Source: Deltaproteobacteria bacterium (GTDB lineage Bacteria > Desulfobacterota > Desulfarculia > Adiutricales > JAGVGV01). Taken from it: a stretch of 5,246 nt of DNA. Positions within the stretch are counted from its first letter, which is position 1, and the number at the start of each line of letters is the position of its first letter. The notes under the pieces were generated by a model, which saw nothing but the letters and a program-made list of their open reading frames with translations, did no database searches and was not told where the DNA came from. A program made the translations under genes and the position numbers. The stretch spans positions 1-5,246 of the forward strand of contig JAGVGV010000532.1 of NCBI GenBank assembly GCA_020056895.1. The letters are read 5' to 3'. This document shows, piece after piece, positions 5,068-5,246 of this stretch.

Positions 5068-5092
5068 TATCATCATCGACAACAAGGAGGAG
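5068..5092 (+). promoter_or_regulatory. Ribosome binding site and possible -10 box of the secreted-protein gene
   Basis: AAGGAGG (5084-5090) lies 9 bases before the ATG at 5100, an excellent Shine-Dalgarno site that fixes this start. TATCAT (5068-5073, five of six to the -10 consensus) would start transcription near 5080, giving a very short leader. No good -35 hexamer is found at 16-18 bases upstream. A GAACC at 5021-5025 with CGATGC 17 bases later is a weak ECF-type alternative. Confidence 0.45.
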
Positions 5093-5099
5093 ACAAACC

Positions 5100-5246
5100 A
5101 TGGCTCACGGCAAAGGAACCATCCGGTTCGCGGCCGGCGCGATTCTGCTACTGGCCGCCCTGATGTTGGCCCCGCCTGCTCCGGCCGATCAAAACCAGGC
5201 CGAAGCGGACAAAACCCTATCCCCGTACTTTTTCGTGAAAAGCGAC
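5100..5246 (+). CDS. Secreted protein, 3' end outside window; possible VIT/VWA-domain protein
   Basis: ATG at 5100-5102 behind a strong Shine-Dalgarno. The frame stays open to the window end, giving 49 residues. Residues 1-29 are a standard Sec signal peptide: a basic start (MAHGKGTIR), a hydrophobic core (about 10-24, FAAGAILLLAALMLA) and an APA end with cleavage predicted before D30. The mature start contains DKTLSPYFFVKSD, which resembles from memory the N-terminus of bacterial proteins with a VIT domain followed by a von Willebrand factor A domain. Too little is visible to confirm any domain. It is divergent from the ECF sigma/anti-sigma operon, so it may be a target of that sigma factor or part of the sensed envelope system. 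Signal peptide and start are secure; the family is tentative. Confidence 0.75.
   Translation, partial: MAHGKGTIRFAAGAILLLAALMLAPPAPADQNQAEADKTLSPYFFVKSD

Larger units (their letters stand above)
4706..5099. other. Divergent intergenic region of 394 bases
   Basis: I see no convincing gene here. It holds the leader and promoter region of the sigma/anti-sigma operon (minus), the promoter and ribosome site of the secreted-protein gene (plus), an intrinsic terminator facing plus, and three inverted repeats listed separately. Possible reading frames on the minus strand (for example 4741-5085) have no ribosome site and no recognisable domain. The middle part (about 4890-5060) has alternating GC-rich and A/T-rich stretches and could include remnants of a dispersed repeat, which cannot be tested from one copy. 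Confidence 0.5.

Noticed and set aside
4741..5085. Minus-strand 114-codon frame in the divergent gap
   Set aside because: No convincing Shine-Dalgarno, basic low-complexity composition, and it crosses the sigma promoter region and the terminator. A dispersed-repeat remnant is possible but untestable here.
1..5246. CRISPR arrays, insertion sequences, integrase or phage genes
   Set aside because: No regularly spaced repeats, transposase motifs or target-site duplications are visible; composition is even across the genes.

Overview
This is a GC-rich bacterial chromosomal window with densely packed, ordinary-looking coding DNA. GC-rich third positions, GTG starts, purine-rich Shine-Dalgarno sites and the mix of families fit a proteobacterium-like organism. 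A Desulfobacterota (deltaproteobacterial) origin is my best guess, but it rests on general impression and not on a marker gene.

Left part (1-2224). The window opens inside a TlyA-family RNA 2'-O-methyltransferase gene (+), missing only its first few codons. Overlapping its 3' end on the opposite strand is a short, well-supported 50-codon reading frame (705-857, -). It has a GGAGG ribosome binding site, one membrane segment and a charged cytoplasmic tail. After a short intergenic stretch with a plausible sigma70-type promoter comes a complete class I (subgroup I-beta) aspartate aminotransferase (1031-2224, +) with every key PLP-binding residue in place.

Middle gap (2225-2540). This 316-base stretch has no convincing protein gene but is rich in signals. 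It holds a GC-rich hairpin just after the aminotransferase, then an extended -10 promoter about 20 bases ahead of a nested hairpin that ends in TTCTTTTTT. Together these look like a free-standing small RNA of about 73 nt, or alternatively a long terminator for the aminotransferase transcript. Beyond it lie a 13-bp palindrome, a consensus TATAAT, and an inverted repeat that may end the converging operon.

Right part (2541-5246). Two overlapping minus-strand genes encode an ECF sigma factor (4094-4705) and its membrane-spanning zinc-finger anti-sigma factor (2541-4097). Both start with GTG, and stop and start overlap as GTGA. The anti-sigma factor is unusual. After the cytoplasmic zinc finger and one membrane segment it carries a roughly 300-residue Pro/Ala/Ser-rich extracytoplasmic region with a duplicated RIAGTxLxVE motif, and a C-terminal TPR-like domain. 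Divergent from the pair, across 394 bases holding several inverted repeats and an orphan terminator, starts a secreted protein (5100 onward, +). The sequence after its signal peptide resembles the start of VIT/VWA-domain proteins. The likely logic is a cell-envelope sensing module: the periplasmic TPR arm senses something, the zinc finger releases the sigma factor, and the divergent secreted protein is a candidate target or signal. That link is inference from gene order.
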